From assembly GCA_021234155.1 (NCBI GenBank), contig JAJEKV010000413.1:62001-126000 (forward strand): a stretch of DNA of 64,000 bases, given 5' to 3'. Positions 1-12,524 of the stretch are shown here, piece after piece. The notes under the pieces were generated by a model. That model was not told the origin of the DNA, searched no databases, and was given only the letters and a program-made list of their open reading frames with translations. The stretch comes from Isoetes taiwanensis. Lineage: Eukaryota; Streptophyta; Lycopodiopsida; Isoetales; Isoetaceae. The translations under genes were made by a program, and so were the position numbers. The stretch's first letter is position 1. Each line of letters starts with the position of its first letter.

Positions 1-1540
1 TAGACACAATTCCAGTAGCAGGGAGATGCATGACATCATTTAAGAAATGCATAGCCATATTCAAATCTATCTGACCCGCTGTATCTGTCTCGATGACCCC
101 TATGATGTGCAGATTTAATGTCTTGGTGTCAGGCACTGAGGCATCATGGGGTGGTGGCTCTGTTGTACTTGGAGGTGATGTTTGGACTCCGACCAAACAT
201 AATGTACTCTGACTCTAGTGTCTATACCTATGCCTCAATATAATGTTTTTTCTAGGACTATAACTCTGCCTCTAATGTTTGCATTGAGCGTCAGTGATTC
301 TCACATACTGGCCATTAGAGTCTGGAGCCAAGATCTAGATTAAGTGTAACAATTGTGTCCACCTAGAAATAGATACAGTAAGAGATGTAGCCGTCATTCT
401 CTCATCATGAATAGTCTGCAAGTGATCATGGAGTGTAGGTGGCAAAAATTGGACTTGCAGATCTAAAGCAACTTAGAGATCCTAACAGTCTTTGAAAGTA
501 AAATTTTCATATCTATTTGTATCAATCATAAAAGATACTGGGGACCAAAAGGGAAGATGGCAAAACTGTCTGGATATTGAGATTGGCTTGTCACTGACCA
601 TGAAGCTGTTCCTTAGACCGAACACCTATACGAAGGGGACCTCCTGCCTGAGTAGTGATTCTTGTTGGAACAGTGGTTTCTTAGGTTATCACATACAGTT
701 TTGCACTAAATTTCTCCTTATTGGAGACCCTTTCCTGCATAGTGGGTAAATTCACTAAATCAAATCAAACTGGGCAAGCACAAAGTTCGAATCAAATTGG
801 GCACAGATTTGGGCACATAAAATCCATTTGTAAAGCCCTAATCTCAAAATTTGGGCAAAATATTGTGAAACTAAATTGTAAAACAATATGATAGCACAAA
901 TCCTATATATCATACACCACCAGAAAGGTCATGGATAGAGTTTCCCAAAACAATAAATTTCACTTGAAACTGAGGCCTGGATCAAAAGTTATAGTAAGAA
1001 ATGTGCTGCCGATGGGAAAACTGCACTACATGCAAAAGTAAAAGCATGAATTCATTAATTAGAGAAATTTGGAATTCTCGTTTAGCATGAAATAGGTTAG
1101 CGGGTAGCCATATAGTGCAAAAACTACTACCAATTGAGTAAAAGTTGGCGTTTTTTTGCACAAATTCTGCAAAGGCTTCAGTCTTATTCGGAAATATAGT
1201 TTTTACTGCTAATGCAAAGGTTCACCGCGAGTATAACGTAGTAGGAGGGAGTGTTAAAACTTCTCGCAAGAAGCGTGAACGCGATGTTTCGCAGCTGAAA
1301 GGAGACAAAATAATGTGCCTTTTATTAAAACCATATGAGAGCATTGTGTTAAAAGAAGGTACCGAGGAGCAAGGATATCACACAAAATTGGTATTTAAAG
1401 CCATATAATTGTTACTCTGAGGATCGTGATTCGCGATTATTTTTAGCATTAAACATATGGTAAAAGATATGGGTAAAGACAAAACCAAAGTTCGAAACAA
1501 AATTTCCATTGAAGGAAGTAATATACAACATAATTCTTGA
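1..1540. other. No supported gene
   Basis: This AT-rich stretch has only short open frames and no recognisable domain, RNA or clear repeat. The longest plausible frame (1145-1408, plus strand) has a basic, lysine- and arginine-rich middle but no family resemblance that I can name. I would treat the stretch as intergenic or decayed sequence. Confidence 0.5.
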
Positions 1541-1553
1541 TTGAAGGAGATAA

Positions 1554-2600
1554 TTATTCTGATTGTGTTTGGATACTTGATCGAATTATCACACCCATTT
1601 CATTGGCCATCGCGATTGACATGCTCTCTACCCAATTCCATAGCTTGTGTTGTGTCCATCTCTCGAATAACCTGTGATCTACGGAACTACAACACCCATG
1701 GCCTTTTGCGATCTTGCCGCAGATGTGAATCGGGGCTCCCATTCTTCCTTGTCCATTGCCTTTGCCCCCGCCCTATAAGTTCCTTTTGCGGTAGCTCCGA
1801 TGCGTAGTATTCCTGGCGTGGATGAGAGAGCTTCGCTTCTTGTCAGGTAAATTGATGCTCCCGTGACCCAAGAACCTCATCTTGGTCAATCTCCATGTCT
1901 TCTTTGGTGCGCTTTCAATGTGTTCATACGTATTCAAACCGATGTTCAGCTGTCAAGAAAGGCATGTACCCATCAAGCTTCTCATTAAGTGCACTCAATT
2001 TTTTGAAAAGTGGGCTCTAGGGCTTCTATACCTTTTTAGTCTCTTCAAGCAAGCGCTTTGTTTCTTGCATTCTCTCTTGTTGGGACTTAGCATCGAGGTT
2101 TTCCAAAATGGAATCAACTTTGATAGATCGTGTTTTGGGTGATATCGATGTCGGGTTGAATTTGGATCAGGCTCAACATTCTCGCTTCGGCTCTTCCTCA
2201 AACCCATCGGCACTTTGATTGGCCATTTTATCAAAGCGTTTCAAAGAACGCCCTCGAAATCCAAGCACACTACCACGAACTTTTCGAAAAGCCAGCTCTT
2301 TTTGCCTTGCATAAGAGCAACACGAAGCCGGCCCCAAACGTAAAAAGAAATCGAGAACACAACCATCGGTCGGCATCACCGCTCAACAATATGGTAGGCA
2401 TAGGAGGTTTTCACCGGCATTTCAATACAAGATCTCCTTCCATTGCCGCCCATTTGAATCTTGGTTTTGCTCGTAAAAGAGTCCGATATTTCTTTTTATC
2501 TTCGTCGGCATCCCTCATTACTGTTAGCGGCATTGGAGGCAATGGTGTTGACTTAGGAGCCTTGCCGGGTGTGGGGATAGGTGAAGCTCCAACTCACGGT
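1554..2600 (-). pseudogene. Unrecognised decayed coding sequence with a coiled-coil segment
   Basis: Read on the minus strand, this stretch keeps long open runs broken by stops and frame changes. Near 2590-2430 one frame reads as a proline-rich linker followed by the charged run RDADEDKKKYRTLLRAK. Near 2150-1990 another frame gives a heptad-like, glutamate- and leucine-rich stretch (SILENLDAKSQQERMQETKR, then SALNEKLDGYMPFLTAEHR) interrupted by two stops, and the frame stays mostly open down to about 1870 with two more. The amino-acid composition is protein-like, not random. I do not recognise the family. The segments suggest one ancestral gene of at least 300 residues with a coiled coil, now without function. 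It may belong with the relic at 5.4-7.7 kb, which has the same strand and base composition, but nothing joins them directly. Confidence 0.4.
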
Positions 2601-2640
2601 TTGCAATGTGCAGTGTTACACCTAACATCACCCTGCTAAT

Positions 2641-5428
2641 GCACATATGACTAATAAAAAAATCGATGTTCTTTCACCCTTCGTTTGCTCTCCCATCCCA
2701 TTTCTTCATAGGAACCTAAAGATAGGTAGCCTCAATTCTGAATTTGCTTCAATCGCACAAGCAATTTGGCAAATTCAATCGAAAGCATGATAATAACCAA
2801 GTGATAAACTTTGGCAATCGTCATGGTAGCTATCCTTGTAAATAGATACGTGTATTTCTTGCAATCCCATACCTTGTTCATCCCTCTGATGTCAATAAAT
2901 ATCAATGTCGAGATTCTCGATAATTTGGGAGGAAGTAGGGGATGCCATCCTTTGTCTTTGCTATGACAATATTTTTTCTTTTCCTTTCTTTTTCTAGCCT
3001 CTTTCGGCTTTAGAATATTCCCTGATTGGCTCCGGTAAAGGCTACGGTAGGTTACCTAGTGTATGATCCTTGTTATAGTTAGCCTTCCGCGTTACTAGAC
3101 GGCAGATCCGATATATCCAATATTCTTCGCTCACAAATCGGGAAAAGCCTCGAAGCAATTCCTCAAACTTATCGGAAATCCTTTTGCAGTAAATTTGTGG
3201 CATAAGAAAAAATTTAACCAACATTCATTTATTTTAAGAATATGTCGTAATTTTGGGAGTTTTTTTCAACGCAACTTTTTCCCTCTCCGTCACTTTTTAC
3301 GCGTTTTTTCCTTCCCACGCAATTTAAAATATCCCGTCTGTTTTTCTTTCCCTCTTCTTTTTCCCACTTTTTTGCTTTCTTCGCTACTTTTAGAAATATT
3401 TTTCTTGCGGGTCGAGCTTTCTTTTCGTCTGGATGCATGCCGCAAATAGCCGACCCCTATGGCTTAAAATTTTTTTTTTTATATTTTCTAAGATTGCTAG
3501 ATAAAAGCTCTTCCTCCAAAGAATCTTCGGACGTGGAGAAGAAGGCGTGGATGAAAAGCTCTTCCCTCCAAAACTTTCCCAGAAGAAGAAGACGGATTCT
3601 CCTTCCCTCCCGTCCTGGCCTTCTTGGTTTCTATTCCACATGCAAAATGGGAATCTTTCGGATGGTTTCAATTGTGGTTTCTATTTCACATAATCGGCTC
3701 GTGATGCATTCTTACTCCCAAATATACGCCCTTTTCCAAGAAAAATTCTCTGCGGTTTGCCCTCCACCTTTGATTTTTGTACTGTAGACTATAAATGTTG
3801 TTTGGTATGGGGATTATTTCAATAGGTTCCCCCTATTCTTCAGTTGTTGCTTGCAAATGTAGAATATGGCCGATTTTCTTATTTACTTTTTCCTCAATCG
3901 CGTTTGATCCAGTGTGGTTTTGGAGTCGGTACCTCTTGCACTAGTCATATAACTGCGGGAGTGATGGCATGCCAGTTCTAGAAATTGTGAAGGCAGAACC
4001 TAGAAGAGATGTTTTGCAAGCAGGAAAACGAAACTGCGGTTGATGCTATCAGGTATGGAAATAGGGCTTTTCTACTGCTTGGAGATCAGATCCTTTTGGC
4101 AACCATAAAAGGCAGATCCGATGCAACTAAAAACATGGCTGAAACAGTTTTCCTTTTATGTTTCATCGAGCCACATGGTGAGTTTGCTTTACAATGTGAC
4201 AAAACTTTTTGGATGGAAGAAAAGCATGCTTGTTTCTAAAATGTTAATATTGTAGGTTGCATTGTGAAATGGAGCTGGAGCTTGAATTGTTAAAGAGCAT
4301 GCGAGTTGAAAGGAGCTTATAAATGGCATTTTAGCTTCAACAAGCAAAAAGAAGAGATAAAAGATTTACATTTTAGCATTTTTATGTTCATCCAATTTGC
4401 TTATTACGTCCAATTTGCTTATCACGGGTTCTCTTATCACTCCTCAATAGGAAAGGAGAAAAAGAGCCAAGATATTGATGCTCATCCCCAATCACAAAGC
4501 TGGATAACACATGTTTCAGAACACTTGATTTGATAAATTACAGAGTCCATCGCATCTTGTCTTTTATTTGTAAGAATGGAGGCATATGTTTGGAAATCCA
4601 GAGCATGATATATCATTATAATAGGCCTTTGTGGAATCCATTGGTGAATCACACTCAAGTTGAAGCATTTGGCACACTGGTTGCAGCAAAGAAGCTCTAA
4701 TGCAACTAGACTGGACAAGAAATGGATACAAGCTTTGTCAGTAAATAAAAAAAGTGGATCAGATTTAGAAAAGGGATTCCCTTTTTCGCACAGAAGGAGA
4801 ACACGGGCTTGAAAGTGCAATCAGATTTGGTTGGAAATGGTTAAAGTCATGGATAATAAGAATAAGTTTATTTCGATTTTGTTACAAGGATTGGGACAAC
4901 TTTTAGTTTTTTGAAGTTTGTGTAAGTTTTAAACTGCGCCAAACGCGATTTGCAGTTCAACAAATTTTGAGTTCTATGATTTTTACGTCACATTACAACT
5001 CTTAAACCCATTTTGGAGTTCAATAAATTAAGTACAACCACCTTTACAAGCATGATTTGGATTAGACTTGTAAAATGATTTTTAAAATATTTCTCTCTTT
5101 AAGCATGTTATAGATTACTTTGATTGTTTTGTATAACCTGTATTCGAGCTTTATTTGCCCATGGTGTTGGGGCTTTGAACTTACAATACTCTAGAAAAGT
5201 GTAAATCAATGTATATTTTTATGTTATATATATTACATTGTATTATGGTTTATATTGTGATATTTGCCCAAGATGTCACTACTTTGAACTCTAGAAAGTG
5301 TAAATAGAGGTATATTTTTATGTTTTTCATTATAATGTCTTATGGTTAATGTTATAATATTTGTTCAAATTTTTACTGACATATTATAAATTAAGTATAA
5401 TATGCAATGTATAACGTAAAATACTAAG
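2641..5428. other. No supported gene; pyrimidine-rich patches
   Basis: Between about 3195 and 3500 the plus strand is T- and C-rich, which creates several overlapping open frames of low complexity. A 20-base stretch beginning AAAAGCTCTTCC is repeated at about 3503 and 3554. A frame at 4009-4239 (76 codons) has mixed composition and could be part of an exon, but it has no recognisable domain. The stretch from 4850 to 5428 is very AT-rich and contains a repeated phrase around CTCTAGAAAGTGTAAAT (about 5191 and 5290). No promoter or RNA could be supported. Confidence 0.4.
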
Positions 5429-6000
5429 TTAAAAAAAATTCAAAAAGCATCGAATCCATAGAAATTGACAACAAAGTGGCGCGATTTTGGAATAGACATA
5501 ATCCCAAAATAAATGAATGATGGTTATTTCTCGCCTCATAAAAGTGAGGGTTCTGATGTCAGTTGCCCGTTGTTTGCAATCAAATCTCCCGCTATAACCT
5601 GACTGCACCTTTAAATACGTCTTGCCTTCTATAATCTCATCGAGCAGCTGTGACACCTCTGCATTCGACATACCTCGTAGCAAACGGAGCCAGGTCTTGT
5701 TAAAGAAGTCTTTGGATGGCTTGTCCGGAAACTCACCATGGTCGCCATCGAAGTTTACGACTCACCCATGCACCGGCAACTTCCATTAACTTCTTTGAAA
5801 ACCTTTTCATCCATAAAATGAATTGTTTTTCATCCTTAAGCTCCCCGCACTTTCAAGGTGGTCGCTGCAATTTCATGGAAATCCGCGAAGCAATTTCAAG
5901 GTCATCAAGATCGCTACCTTTTTCCTTGGCGCAGTAGAAAACAAATAAATATCTTCCAAGCTGAAGTTTTAGCCGGTCCCTATAGGTCCTTGTGGAGGGC
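5429..6000 (-). pseudogene. Unrecognised decayed coding sequence (GEFPDKPSKDFF motif)
   Basis: The minus strand has a nearly continuous reading frame with a single stop from about 5955 to 5770. It includes FVFYCAKEKGSDLDDLEIAS, then GELKDEKQFILWMKRFSKK and LMEVAGAWV. After a frame change it continues as GEFPDKPSKDFFNKTWLRLL and RGMSNAEVSQLLDEIIEGKT, ending near 5440. The amphipathic, charged composition is strongly protein-like and the breaks are few, so this was a coding sequence not very long ago. I cannot assign a family: no catalytic motif, zinc finger or transmembrane segment is visible. It could be the C-terminal part of a transposon-borne protein, given the DUF7869 relic 4 kb away, but that is only proximity. 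Confidence 0.45.
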
Positions 6001-6081
6001 AACCATAAGCCTTGTGCTGATGATGACGGTTGTTGCAGTTTTCAATCGGTGGCTCTTCAGACACCGGTGTTTGCAATTACT

Positions 6082-7702
6082 TCATTGCATTGAATACTCA
6101 ACTCTATATATTCCTTTGTCGTAAGATTTCGTTGAGCACCCTCGATCTTCTTCTAGCATATACTTTTGGCAAATTCTCGTTGCTCGAACTCGCCGATAAT
6201 AGAACAAAGGAGTTGTGCAAACAAGAATACCGTGGGTTGCCGAAATAATATAAAATTTCTTGCCCTTCAAATCTTCCTCGATTGCTCCATGTCACCCTCC
6301 CTGAGAAAAGATAGACAACCGTCACGTCAAAACTACATAACGAAAGTGTCCAAAAGATAAAGAATTAGTTACCCGGTAATAGGGTCAAACGGAACGACGC
6401 CGCTAGGGTGTGAGGACCTCCGTCGGGTATGTCTTGAAGCTTTTAACCGAAGTTTGAACATGGTCATTTGACCGCATTCTCGTATGTCAAGTTCTTTGGT
6501 GCGGGTTCACAATCAAAAATAGAAATCTTTGTAAACCAATTAACCCCTAAGAGGTAGAACCTTTTGAACTGTTCAAGCTTCGAAAGTGGTTTGCTCGCCA
6601 TCTTTATGCCTCTTCTGGATTGAACTTCAACTCGACCGGAATGGCAAAAGCGTGGTGCCATGGCAATGCTAGTCTAGAGGAAGCATCCGTGAATCGAGGG
6701 GGTTTGTGAACTGGCGGGCTGCTGGGCTATCTTGATGAGGTGTCGATTCACGAGGTTAATTTTGAAAGGAGGGAACTTTTTGGAATAAATCCACCGCATG
6801 TAGTGCTATCCGGGGCCTTCATAGCAATAGGAAGAGTAGGGTTAACAATACGGAGGGGTTTATCGTGGATTGTGGTTCTTGAGCAATTTCTTTTGGTGCT
6901 GATGTCTCTCCCAAAGCAAGCAATAGGCTTCACACTCTTTTTCTTGGCCACGGCTCTTAGCCAATTAGTGTCCATCACGGAGGGCATTTTCTCGCCCCAA
7001 CCGCTTTCAAGGCACGGCTTCGGAGGCTTCTTGTCTCAGACAAACCATTTTCGCATGCCGAGAACCCGAAAGCAATATGTCTCGCTTTCCCTTTATACCG
7101 ACAAAGAGAGAGATTCATAGGATGGCAACAACCAGCCATAACCCTTAGTCGACGTGGGGACGTTTTCCCCTCGTGGTCGGCTTGTTCATTTTGTCGGGTT
7201 TGTCATCATAGACGGGTCATAATTGCGCCATTTCAAAATGTACCCGTAAACCGCAATGCTTGTGTGTCCTCAATGCTTCATATGATAGCATCTTGCACAT
7301 TGTTCTTTCAGGCCTTCCCACATTGCCACCACTATGCCAACTTGTTCAACGCCCCCCCTTTTTCCAAATCAAGCGTAAAACAAAGCACGTGTCCTTTCTC
7401 AGGATCACCCTTTAATGTGCTGTGATAGCCGGTGTAATCTTCAATACACCATTTTTTCATTGAAGGGGTTATAATACCTGACGGCTCGACATCCGGTCCT
7501 CTGAAGAGAGTAAGTGCCGTAAACAAAAGCTCGCGGGTGAGTGCCCGGTAGGTCGCATAATGTGGTGCAAGGAAAAGGTATAAACCATCAGAGAGAAACG
7601 CCGACCGCGATCCCCGCCGAGCAGCCTAAAATAGAACTCCACACTATCGCGCCGCGACGCTTGTGTAGCACTTAAGCACGGGTAAGAAAACATCGCTGTC
7701 AT
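6082..7702 (-). pseudogene. Continuation of decayed minus-strand coding sequence
   Basis: Upstream (on the minus strand) of the 5.4-6.0 kb relic, short open runs continue in changing frames. At 6661-6464 the run includes KPLSKLEQFKRFYLLGVNWF followed by APKNLTYENAVK. At 7526-7332 it includes HSTLKGDPEKGHVLCFTLDL. At 7700-7530 it is arginine-rich with FYFRLLGGDRGRRFSLMVYT. These read like protein, but frameshifts are frequent and no family is recognisable. They could be one gene with the 5.4 kb relic, giving an ancestral product of more than 600 residues, or they could be several genes. Confidence 0.3.
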
Positions 7703-7780
7703 GAACCTAATGACGCACTACACTAGTACTCATGAAACATATAAAGAAAGAAAATCTATACTCACCTTGCATCACGGCCA

Positions 7781-8000
7781 GCGATCTTGTTGAGCAGCTA
7801 CACTTATGAAGACCGCCTAGAAATTACAAAACCTATTGTCAGCGATCTTGTTGAGCAGCTACACTTATGAAGAACGCCATCTAGAAATTACAAAACCCTA
7901 TCAAGCAAGACCGCTGCCGCGATCTTTGCTGAGCAGCCTATACTTATGAAAACAATAGAAGTGAGTAGGCAAGATCGCGCCGCGATCTTGTTGAGCTGAA
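7781..8000. repeat. Short tandem repeat, period about 60-75 bp
   Basis: The phrase GCGATCTTGTTGAGCAGC recurs at about 7781, 7842, 7919 (as GCGATCTTTGCTGAGCAGCC) and 7982 (partial). The first two units continue with the same ACACTTATGAAGA and CTAGAAATTACAAAACC blocks. Copies differ by small indels, so this is an old, imperfect array. It lies just upstream of the decayed minus-strand coding region and could be a subterminal or promoter-proximal repeat of a mobile element, although I see no element ends. Confidence 0.75.
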
Positions 8001-10040
8001 ATGTTAGAAAATACCTTCCCGAGGGAGTCCTTAGGTGCCATGGGATCGCTGGCCGGGCCGAAGTTCAAAATACGAAGTCTTTTTGGAGTGGTTCGAGAAG
8101 GCCAAAGGGCGGCGCTTAGGCGCCGAATCTAAATCGCTGAGTCAAAATTTGTTTTAAAGGTTTGAAGTTTCAATTTATAGAACGCTGCCGCTGAAATTAA
8201 TTGCCCGCCTCATAATTGCATCGCGGAAAAACGCGGCGGGCTATAATAATGGCGTTGCCAGACGCCGGTTAGCATTAATTTACCCGGCCGCCGATTTATT
8301 CCCTCGACATAAATGCGGTCGTATAATATACCAACCAAAAGGCAAGTAATCCGTAGGGAAAGGTCCTTATCCACTTGACGCCCCCGCTCAAATTCGGGCG
8401 TAATTTCGACTCCGACACATTATGCGTACCATAAATGCCCCAAAAATCCGGTTTACTGGACCCGACAAAGGATCAGAGAATTTGAAGTCGGCAGAACAAA
8501 CCAATTCGAAAGGGGAAAAGCCAATTCAAATTTCATTGTTTTGCAAGATCTTCGAGGCGTGGAGCCGCGCCTAAGTTGGGCCAAGTTTCGCAAGGATTTG
8601 CATCGCATTGAAGGCGCCGACGAGGCGCCGATAATCCGCTTGTAATCCGCCACTACACATTCGAATTTCGCAACCGCATCGAATTCGTGGTTTCGGCGAG
8701 GTAAAAGGCCTATTCGATGCATATCCCTCATCAAGTGAACTCAACGCCTATGTTGTAATCAATTTTAATTATAACTACAACCTCCGAAGTCCCTCGCGAC
8801 TAACATCACTATGTATTGCATGGATTGATAAGATACCTCCGATACTTTGTTGCAACTATGTAAAAATAGATGTTCTAAGCAAAACTGCAGGCACTCCGGT
8901 GTGTTTATTATACAATGTAAACGCGGTTTCGTGTATATGCTTTCTCCATGTGGATGAAACTAAACACCGCTTTTATGACACCGCAGCCGACGGACGGTAC
9001 AAGTTGACGCTGACGCCAATCGCTACAAGTTGACGCTGACGCCACCGCATTCTCGCGGAGGTATGAGTAATGCTTTATTCGTTAAGTTCCACCGTTTAAC
9101 TTTGGTGCTCCACGAGATCGCTGGCCGCGATACCTTCAACCGCCTACACTTGCTATTGACCAATGAACTCCCAGCCTATCGATAACTTTGAGTTGAAACC
9201 ACTAGCTAGCCTCGAAATGTGATTTGCACGAAGTTCTTATCGAAACAGCCTAGTGTGAATGCTTGCAAAAGCGCCGACTTAAGTTCTTACCCATGCTCGA
9301 TAAGATCGCGGTGGTGATAGTCCCCGAAAGCATTTTTATTTTTCGGCCCTATTTTTGTAGTGGTTTGTGATCACATTGCTTTACGCATTTAGGATCACGC
9401 CGGCGCTTATTCACTACCTCTTGTTTGCGGGATGGCTGATGTAATTCACCAGATCTGGCGGGGAAAAAGGTGGCGTATGAAGAGTCCACAATTTCGCGCC
9501 ATCACAATTCGGACCGTCCCGGAGGGTATGGTTATCGCTTTCAATTGTGAATGTTCTCGATGGACATTCATCGCTACCAAATTCTAAAATGGAAATAGAA
9601 AAAATGGGTGAAGTCGGTGGGGACTTTTTGTGTTGTGGTACAAGAAGGACATTGTCGCTCAACTTGATAGAGATGAGGAAGCATGCACCCCACCAGTCGA
9701 GATAAAACGCATAGACCGGGCAGACAGAGGGAATGAGGGGTTAGCCAAGAATGAGACTAATCATGTGCAAGGGCTTTCTAGAGATGAGTTAGTTGAGAAG
9801 GCGCGGCACACTCATGCATGAATGTCGCTACATGGCTTATGCCTATGGTGTTATCGCTTTTGCCGATCCAAACCATGCTTTGGGTCCGGGACGCGGAAGT
9901 TAGGGGGAAGGCTCGATAGTCGCTACTATCATGAACATTTTTCCAATGCCCGAAAAAGATCTCTATGCTATTTGCCGGGCCCAGGCGTAAAATGCCCCAA
10001 CCAGATGACCTTGTGAGATGGCCCATAGCCCTCGTGCTCG
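8001..10040. other. CpG-rich non-coding or decayed stretch
   Basis: GC and CpG content rise here compared with the rest of the window. A phrase around CTACAAGTTGACGCTGACGCC is repeated at about 9000 and 9024. Between 9630 and 10016 several plus-strand frames look partly protein-like (for example ADRGNEGLAKNETNHVQGL), and they may be the decayed N-terminal side of the DUF7869 relic that follows. No start codon or domain can be supported. Confidence 0.35.
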
Positions 10041-12524
10041 TTGATAACATTCCAGTTTCTACTCTTGTGGTTGCAGGTGAAGGAGAAGGATGTGGAGAAT
10101 GAACCTTACTCCATTAGACCCGAAATTGGCATCACCAAAAAGAGACCTTACAGCATGGTCAATCGGAGACCCATAACACGCCCAGCACAGAGTAAATGTG
10201 AAAGAAAAACTAGTGCTGAGGCTATTCTAGACTTCAGGTCATCACTGTGCTGCATGAAACGATGCTGTGCAAATTTTACATCCCAGGAGATAGCTTGCAT
10301 GAGAACCTTTTACTGGAACATGAAGTCCTCGGAGCGCACAACTTTTGCATATAACATGCTAGATCTTTGCTCTGAAAATGGTGTAGTCCGCAAACTGATG
10401 TTGAATAACAAACAGGTGTGCGTGAAAGCATGGCATAAAGCCTATGGCATTCCCATTTCCACTTTTTACAAGTGGAAGAAGCTCTTCAATGATGGCCACA
10501 GAATTGCCGAGCACCGGAAATATCGGGTCTAAGAAGCCAAGGTCTCATACTTTTATCGGTAATGCCGCGGCTATCTATGTTCATAGATGAAAACGCAGAG
10601 ACGATGCCACAACCGCCGAAAAATTACGAAATGCAGGGTAGCGCATAAAATGTTAAGAGGCTACCTCGCCTTGACTAAGAAGGATATACACCAAGAAGTA
10701 GATATTTCCGCTACATGTAGATGACAGCAAGCATATTTCTCCTTCGCCATTTCCCCCCGCTTGGAAAGAGAATCATTCGTAGGTATCAATAGCTAAGAGG
10801 ATAGCATTTTCCAAGTGTAACACCTGTATTGTCATAAAGGAAAAGCTTGCTAAGACCAGAGATCCAAACGAAAAGAAGGGTACTTTGCAATAGAGAGGAA
10901 ATCGTGATATGACGCCCAGCATTTCTTGCAGAGCCTTTATCGGTCCCCGAGAGCTTTTGTCGATAGATCTCCCCGAAAGCACGCTTTAACCATTATACAT
11001 GATAAGATGGATCAGAATAAGACCATGGTCCCTTGTCTAGAGAAGCTAGCAAAGTCTCATGGAGGGGTGAACGATCAAGGTCGTTGTTTGTGTGCTCTCA
11101 TGCACGGCCATGGTATAGGTGCCTTGGGCCACTTCTCAATCGGACCTCCGGCCCGATGATTCTAATTTTCATGTGGGATCCTTGAATCATACCTTGAAGA
11201 CACCGGAGAATAAATCTGAGGATAATTGGGGCCATTTGAGAGATACCGATCGTCCCGGAAAGCAATTGGGGGTGCAGCAATTTTAAACACGATAACCTCG
11301 TGACAAAAAAATGATGAATGGCGAGAGAAATGATTTTATGCCTCCTATCAAAGGCCCCATGGTAGCAAACAAGTTGCCTAGGAGGCTTTATTTTGCAGCT
11401 AGATAATTGCTCAGTCGTAATAAGAATAGATATCTTTTCTCTTACTTGTCATACTTGGTTTGGTTAGGTGTATTTGATCAAGTGCAAACCGGGATTCATG
11501 ATGGTTGGACACACCCACCATGACATAGATGCCCTATTTGGAAACTACTCTACTCTAATGAGAAGATCGATGATTGACTATTCGGGGAGCTTATGCAACT
11601 CTTCGTGCAAGAAGTAGTTCAAAGGCTCCTTCAGCTTTTACCTTGTGACAGAGGTTCCCGATTGGAAGGAATTCGTGAAAGGTTTTATCCCCGATAAGAA
11701 GGACCGCTTTTATGTGGTCACTTGGAACCTCTACTCTTCAAGTTTTGCATGAAGGATGGATGGCCACCAATGTTCTACAAGATGAGGCCAGGGCATAGGG
11801 AGTGGCTCCCCCAAAAGGGAATCGAATGTGGAAGGAGGATGCCCAAGGTTTACCCATGATTCGTGAGAGGGTCACCTAAGGTCCCGCAGCCCATATGGGA
11901 GCTTGAAAGATATAGGTGCATTAAGAGCTTCTATTGCCAAGTACATGATGCACCGGGTAGCTATTTCTAGAGTCGGCGATAAGTCATGGTCCAACACATA
12001 TATGAATGAAGTTATTGACTCTCGGGTCCACCTTGTTGCGAAGTGCTTGGTGACGTGGTAGCCCGGTAGAGCTCTCATTCAGATTTCTTGCCCAAAGACT
12101 GGGCAAAGTGCATTGGAAGAACCCGAAAGAGTGTTTGTGGATGGGCACATTGAAGCATCTCATTACGTTGGGCCTTTCTGCAGACCCAAGAACCCAGCTT
12201 TTTGAAATATTCGACCCCTACCAAGATGTCAAGAAGGGAATGCTCTTGCTAATCAGACCACATGATAACTGCCCGACATGGATGGGTTTTGCCGAAGAGG
12301 ACCCAATAGAGGACCCTAATCTCCCACATTACGAAGAGGTGTTTGTCTCTTGGTTTGAACCTATTGCCAGAAAGGGAACCTCATATGCAATGCAGTATAG
12401 GGATTGCTGGAGCAAGAATTGGAGACCCAATCCTAATGACCCGCCACGCTACCAACCTTTGAAAACAATAGACTATGGTTGGGCCGTAGAGACCAGGCCA
12501 TTGTCGCTGGTGATCCCCAAGTAG
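10041..12524 (+). pseudogene. DUF7869-family transposon-like protein, decayed
   Basis: The ordered parts of a DUF7869 protein can be followed along the plus strand. At 10041-10532 there is a cysteine-containing N-terminal region (CCMKRCCANFTSQEIACMRT) followed by VCVKAWHKAYGIPISTFYKW, resembling the family's upstream region and a helix-turn-helix-like segment. At 10801-10869 comes SKCNTCIVIKEKLAKTRDP. At about 10990-11130 comes IIHDKMDQNKT and later MHGHGIGALGHF. At 11468-11569 comes the family's signature MVGHTHHDIDALFGN. From 11700 to 11860 a frame includes MKDGWPPMFYKMRPGHREWL, and the last 138 codons (12108-12524) are open to the stop and end in an acidic-aromatic tail. Frameshifts and stops separate all of these, so no product is made. 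The biochemical function of DUF7869 is unknown to me; the family is usually considered transposon-associated. Confidence 0.75.

Noticed and set aside
3195-3671. Overlapping plus and minus frames of 70-116 codons
   Set aside because: Low-complexity F/L/S-rich and K/R-rich translations of a pyrimidine-rich stretch, with no family resemblance.
4009-4239. A SET-domain-like phrase (VDAIRYGNRA)
   Set aside because: The neighbouring N-H-S-C and other SET motifs are absent, so the similarity is a few residues only.
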